Of a DNA stretch of 64,000 bases, positions 60,759 to 64,000 are shown in pieces. Numbering within the stretch: position 1 is the first letter of the stretch; each line of letters begins with the position of its first letter. Origin of the DNA: Enterobacter wuhouensis (GTDB lineage Bacteria > Pseudomonadota > Gammaproteobacteria > Enterobacterales > Enterobacteriaceae); the NCBI RefSeq assembly GCF_004331265.1, contig NZ_SJOO01000013.1, positions 1-64,000 of the forward strand. The letters run 5' to 3'. Below the pieces are notes generated by a model. The model made no database searches, was not told where the DNA came from, and saw only the letters and a program-made list of their open reading frames with translations. Both the position numbers and the translations under genes were made by a program.

Positions 60759-61502
60759 GTGAAAAAAATTATCATATTGGTTCTGATTGTCATCGCCCTC
60801 GCCGCCGGCGGCGTGTACTGGATGAAAGCGGGTAATCCGAATGCGTTGCGTCATATCGTTCTCGACCAGTGCGTGCCGAATCAGATCCAACACCGTAATC
60901 CCGCGCCGTGTGCGCAGGTGAAGACGGATGCCGGCTACGTGGTATTCAAAGACCGCAACGGGCCGCTGCAGTATTTGCTGATGCCCACGTACCGCATCAA
61001 CGGCACCGAAAGCCCGCTCCTGACCGAACCCGCTACGCCAAACTTCTTCTGGCTGGCCTGGCAGTCGCGCAACTTTATGAGCATGAAGCGCGGGGCAGAG
61101 GTGCCTGATAGCGCCATTTCGTTAACCATTAATTCGCCAACCGGACGCACGCAAAACCATTTCCATATTCATATCTCCTGCCTGCGCCCGGACGTGCGCG
61201 AGAAGCTCAATGCCGCACAGGGGCAAATCAGCACCCAGTGGCTGCCGTTCCCCGGCGGGCTGGAAGGGCATGAATACCTTGCCCGTCGCGTGACGGAGAA
61301 CGAGCTGGTGCAGCGCAGCCCGTTTATGATGCTTGCCGAGGAGCTGCCGGAAGCGCGTGACCATATGGGGCGCTTCGCGCTGGCAATGGCGCAGCAGTCG
61401 GACGGATCGTTTGTTCTGCTGGCGACCGAGCGTAATCTGCTGACGCTCAACCGCGCATCGGCTGAGGAACTGCAGGATCATCAATGCGATATCCTGAATT
61501 GA
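60759..61502 (+). CDS. cdh: CDP-diacylglycerol pyrophosphatase
   Basis: Hydrolyses CDP-diacylglycerol to phosphatidate and CMP; HIT-like Cdh family. 247 residues: an N-terminal membrane anchor (KKIIILVLIVIALAAGG) and the catalytic HFHIHIS motif near residue 140. GTG start at 60759 aligns with E. coli MKK; the frame is open 18 codons upstream without a site. N-terminal region differs from E. coli; the remainder is highly similar. Confidence 0.94.
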   Translation: MKKIIILVLIVIALAAGGVYWMKAGNPNALRHIVLDQCVPNQIQHRNPAPCAQVKTDAGYVVFKDRNGPLQYLLMPTYRINGTESPLLTEPATPNFFWLAWQSRNFMSMKRGAEVPDSAISLTINSPTGRTQNHFHIHISCLRPDVREKLNAAQGQISTQWLPFPGGLEGHEYLARRVTENELVQRSPFMMLAEELPEARDHMGRFALAMAQQSDGSFVLLATERNLLTLNRASAEELQDHQCDILN

Positions 61503-61575
61503 CCCCACCATAAATAGCGTTTACTCATCCTGCCTGTCGCCGTAGACTTGCTGATAAATTCTACAGGAGACAGGT

Positions 61576-62880
61576 ATGTCGCTCTGGTTAACGCATCCTC
61601 TGCTGCTTCCCTCTCTGATCGTCGGCGTCACCATCGTGCTGTGGGCGACGTCGCTGCTGCCGGAATTTCTCACCGCGCTGCTGTTCTTCACGGCGGCAAT
61701 GACCGCCAGAATCGCCCCGCCGGAGGTGATTTTTGGCGGTTTTGCCTCGTCGGCCTTCTGGCTGGTGTTCAGCGGCTTTGTGCTCGGCGTGGCGATCCGC
61801 AAAACCGGGCTGGCCGACAGGGCCGCGCGGGCACTATCCGCGAAGCTCACCGACTCCTGGTTATTAATGGTCTCCAGCGTGGTGCTGCTGAGCTACGCCC
61901 TGGCGTTTGTGATGCCGTCGAACATGGGCCGCATTGCGCTTCTGATGCCGATTGTCGCGGCGATGGCAAAGCGCGCCAGCATTCCCGACGGCTCGCGCGC
62001 CTGGTTTGGCCTGGCGCTGGCCGTCGGGTTCGGCACCTTCCAGCTCTCGGCCACCATCCTGCCCGCTAACGTCCCGAATCTGGTCATGAGCGGCGCGGCG
62101 GAAGGCTCGTACGGTATTCACCTGAACTATGCGCCGTATCTGCTGCTGCACACGCCGGTGCTGGGTATCCTCAAAGGCATGATCCTGATAGGCCTGATCT
62201 GCTGGCTATTTCCCGGCAGCCCGAAACCGGCGAAGGATGTGGCACCGTCTGGACCGATGGGAAGGGATGAAAAACGCCTCGCCTGGCTGCTGGCGGTGGT
62301 GCTGGTGATGTGGGTGACGGAGAGCTGGCACGGTGTGGGACCGGCCTGGACGGGGCTGGCGGCGTCGGTCGTTGTGCTGCTGCCGCGCGTTGGCTTTATC
62401 ACCGGAGAAGAGTTCTCGACGGGCGTGAATATGCGCACCTGTATTTACGTCGCCGGTATTCTGGGGCTAGCGATTACCGTAACGCAAACCGGGATCGGTA
62501 CGGCGGTGGGTGAGGCGCTGCTGCAGGTCGTGCCGCTGGATGCGGAGAGGCCGTTCACCAGCTTCCTGGCGCTGACGGGGATCACCACGGCGCTCAATTT
62601 CATCATGACCGCGAACGGCGTTCCTGCACTCTATACCACGCTGGCGCAGAGCTTTTCGGACGCCACCGGTTTCCCGCTGCTTTCGGTGATCATGATTCAG
62701 GTGCTGGGTTATTCCACGCCTCTGCTGCCGTATCAGGCGTCGCCGATTGTGGTAGCGATGGGCTTAGGAAAGGTGCCTGCAAGGGCGGGGATGGTACTTT
62801 GTCTCTGGCTGGCCATTGCAACGTATCTTGTGCTACTGCCGCTGGATTATCTGTGGTTTAACCTACTGGGACAACTGTAA
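61576..62880 (+). CDS. SLC13-type (DASS) permease
   Basis: 434-residue inner-membrane transporter with about eleven hydrophobic helices and Asn-containing motifs (MPSNMGRIALLMPI near 113, TANGVPALYTTL near 345) as in the divalent anion:sodium symporter superfamily. Its substrate cannot be told: sulfate, dicarboxylate or other anion. Placement after sbp and cdh is suggestive of anion uptake but is not proof. E. coli has no gene here. GGAGACAGGT precedes the ATG. A REP pair follows directly. Confidence 0.8.
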   Translation: MSLWLTHPLLLPSLIVGVTIVLWATSLLPEFLTALLFFTAAMTARIAPPEVIFGGFASSAFWLVFSGFVLGVAIRKTGLADRAARALSAKLTDSWLLMVSSVVLLSYALAFVMPSNMGRIALLMPIVAAMAKRASIPDGSRAWFGLALAVGFGTFQLSATILPANVPNLVMSGAAEGSYGIHLNYAPYLLLHTPVLGILKGMILIGLICWLFPGSPKPAKDVAPSGPMGRDEKRLAWLLAVVLVMWVTESWHGVGPAWTGLAASVVVLLPRVGFITGEEFSTGVNMRTCIYVAGILGLAITVTQTGIGTAVGEALLQVVPLDAERPFTSFLALTGITTALNFIMTANGVPALYTTLAQSFSDATGFPLLSVIMIQVLGYSTPLLPYQASPIVVAMGLGKVPARAGMVLCLWLAIATYLVLLPLDYLWFNLLGQL

Positions 62881-62885
62881 AAAAA

Positions 62886-62952
62886 GCCCGGTGGCGCTGA
62901 CGCTTACCGGGCCTACAGAACCGTAGGGCGGGTTAGCGAAGCGCCACCCGCC
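62886..62952. repeat. paired REP elements between the permease and tpiA
   Basis: GCCCGGTGGCGC...CTTACCGGGCCTAC (62886-62915) and GTAGGGCGGGTTAGCG...GCCACCCGCC (62923-62952), two REP cores in opposite orientation between convergent genes. Confidence 0.88.
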
Positions 62953-62962
62953 ACAGAGGCAA

Positions 62963-63730
62963 TTACGCCTGCTTAGCCGCTTCTGCTGCTTTAACGATCA
63001 CCGCGAAAGCGTCAGCTTTCAGGGATGCACCGCCAACCAGCGCGCCGTCGATGTCCGGCTGGGTGAACAGCTCAGCAGCGTTCGCTGCGTTTACGGAACC
63101 GCCGTACTGGATGATCACTTGCTCAGCCACTTTCGCGTCGGCTTTAGCAATGTGGTCACGGATGAATTTGTGAACCGCCTGAGCCTGTGCAGGGGTTGCA
63201 GATTTGCCGGTACCGATCGCCCAGACTGGCTCGTAAGCAATCACTGCGCCTTCGAACGCTGCTGCGCCCTGGGTTTTCAGCACGGCGTCGATCTGACGTG
63301 CGCACACTTCTTCGGTTTTGCCCGCTTCGTTTTCTGCTTCGGTTTCACCGATGCACAGAACCGGAGTCAGACCCTGCTCTTTCAGCACGGCGAATTTCTT
63401 CGCGATGAACTCGTCGGATTCTTTGTGGTAGGTACGACGCTCAGAGTGGCCGATGATGATGTATTTCGCGCCGATATCTTTCAGCATTTCAGCGGAGGTT
63501 TCACCGGTGAACGCGCCAGACAGGTTAACGTCAACGTTCTGCGCGCCCAGCACGATGTGGCTGCCGTCAGCGGCACGTTTAGCCAGATCCAGGTACATAT
63601 CAGGCGGAGCAATAGAAACCGCACAGCCCGTCACGCCAGCCAGCTCTTTGCGCAGGTTCGCAACCAGTTCGTTTACCATGTGGCGGCTGCCGTTCAGTTT
63701 CCAGTTACCCATCACTAAAGGATGTCGCAT
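62963..63730 (-). CDS. tpiA: triose-phosphate isomerase
   Basis: Interconverts dihydroxyacetone phosphate and glyceraldehyde-3-phosphate. 255 residues as in E. coli. Catalytic Lys in NWKLNGS, His in GHSERRTY (near 96) and Glu in AYEPVWAIGTG (near 167), with the flexible loop, are all present. Links rhaD and pfkA products to lower glycolysis. Downstream of yiiQ on the minus strand, convergent with the SLC13 gene. Confidence 0.98.
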   Translation of the reverse strand: MRHPLVMGNWKLNGSRHMVNELVANLRKELAGVTGCAVSIAPPDMYLDLAKRAADGSHIVLGAQNVDVNLSGAFTGETSAEMLKDIGAKYIIIGHSERRTYHKESDEFIAKKFAVLKEQGLTPVLCIGETEAENEAGKTEEVCARQIDAVLKTQGAAAFEGAVIAYEPVWAIGTGKSATPAQAQAVHKFIRDHIAKADAKVAEQVIIQYGGSVNAANAAELFTQPDIDGALVGGASLKADAFAVIVKAAEAAKQA

Positions 63731-63841
63731 TTCAATTCTCCACGCTAAATAAGCGAATTAAGGAATATGGCCACCCTCACGGGCAGCATGGTCTGTGAAT
63801 CAGTATAGAGATTTTCCCTCGAAAGGCTTTGCTTTTTGTCA

Positions 63842-64000
63842 TTAATTCGCCCCTCCGAGTGCGTCTGATAGTGCCAGCTTAATCGGTTCAACAGCGAAGG
63901 TCAGTCCTTTTTCGCCGTTATCTGCCACAACATAGCGAATAGCGCCCTCTGTCTCGGCGTAGTAGCGCTTGTTTTTCCCGGCGGTCAGCAATTTTTGCAG
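63842..64000 (-). CDS. yiiQ: YiiQ family protein, 3' part (DUF1454)
   Basis: The last 52 codons of a gene that runs off the window. The translation (LLTAGKNKRYYAETEGA...GEKGLTFAVEPIKLAL) matches the C-terminus of E. coli YiiQ, a putative periplasmic protein of unknown function. Stop at 63842-63844; tpiA begins 111 bases downstream. The spacer in between should hold the tpiA promoter. The N-terminus lies beyond the edge. Confidence 0.88.
   Translation of the reverse strand: MQKLLTAGKNKRYYAETEGAIRYVVADNGEKGLTFAVEPIKLALSDALGGAN

Noticed and set aside
58447..60893. Long minus-strand open frames opposite pfkA (362 codons) and sbp/cdh (402 codons)
   Set aside because: Both mirror highly conserved genes on the plus strand, and their translations show no known family.

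Overview
The window is a chromosomal segment of a member of the Enterobacteriaceae. Most of it follows an Escherichia coli-like backbone gene by gene: mobBA - yihD - srkA - dsbA - yihG - polA - spf - yihA - csrC - yihI - hemN - yshB - glnGLA - typA - yihXY - dtd - fabY - fdhE - fdoIHG - fdhD, then rhaM/rhaDAB/rhaSR/rhaT - sodA - yiiM - cpxAR/cpxP - fieF - pfkA - sbp - cdh - tpiA - yiiQ. Protein similarity to E. coli is very high, but the accessory content (rhamnose ABC transporter, raf-type operon, fimbrial cluster, SLC13-type transporter) and the GC-rich codon use point to Enterobacter or a close relative such as Lelliottia or Leclercia. The genus is an inference from memory, not a database result.

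Layout. 1-28 kb is housekeeping: molybdenum cofactor attachment (mobAB), periplasmic disulfide formation (srkA-dsbA), DNA polymerase I, ribosome-associated GTPases and their regulators (yihA, yihI, typA), anaerobic coproporphyrinogen oxidase (hemN), nitrogen control (glnALG) and selenocysteine-containing aerobic formate dehydrogenase O with both of its maturation factors (fdhE, fdhD). Recognised small RNAs are Spot 42, CsrC and CpxQ; a GlnZ-like 3'-UTR RNA is possible. A small toxin-antitoxin-like pair (ribbon-helix-helix plus PIN domain) sits between fabY and fdhE.

28-40 kb is the accessory block: a YhcN-type periplasmic protein, a four-gene chaperone-usher fimbrial operon behind a 440-bp AT-rich spacer, azlCD (branched-chain amino acid exporter type) divergent from an XRE-cupin regulator, and a LacI regulator - alpha-galactosidase - LacY/RafB-type permease operon with two tandem palindromic operators.

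40-53 kb is an enlarged L-rhamnose locus. Besides the E. coli set (rhaBAD, rhaSR, rhaT, rhaM) it carries a complete rhizobial-type rhamnose ABC importer (binding protein, double ATPase, two permeases) and a lactaldehyde-reductase-type iron dehydrogenase, all on the minus strand downstream of rhaBAD. Long compound palindromes of one family sit between several of these genes and recur at 54.4 and 59.5 kb.

53-64 kb returns to the backbone: Mn-superoxide dismutase with a Fur-type box, the Cpx envelope-stress system with a perfect CpxR box and the CpxQ RNA, iron efflux, phosphofructokinase, sulfate-binding protein, CDP-diglyceride hydrolase, an extra SLC13-type transporter and triose-phosphate isomerase. 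yiiQ runs off the right edge. I saw no rRNA, tRNA, CRISPR array, insertion sequence or prophage.
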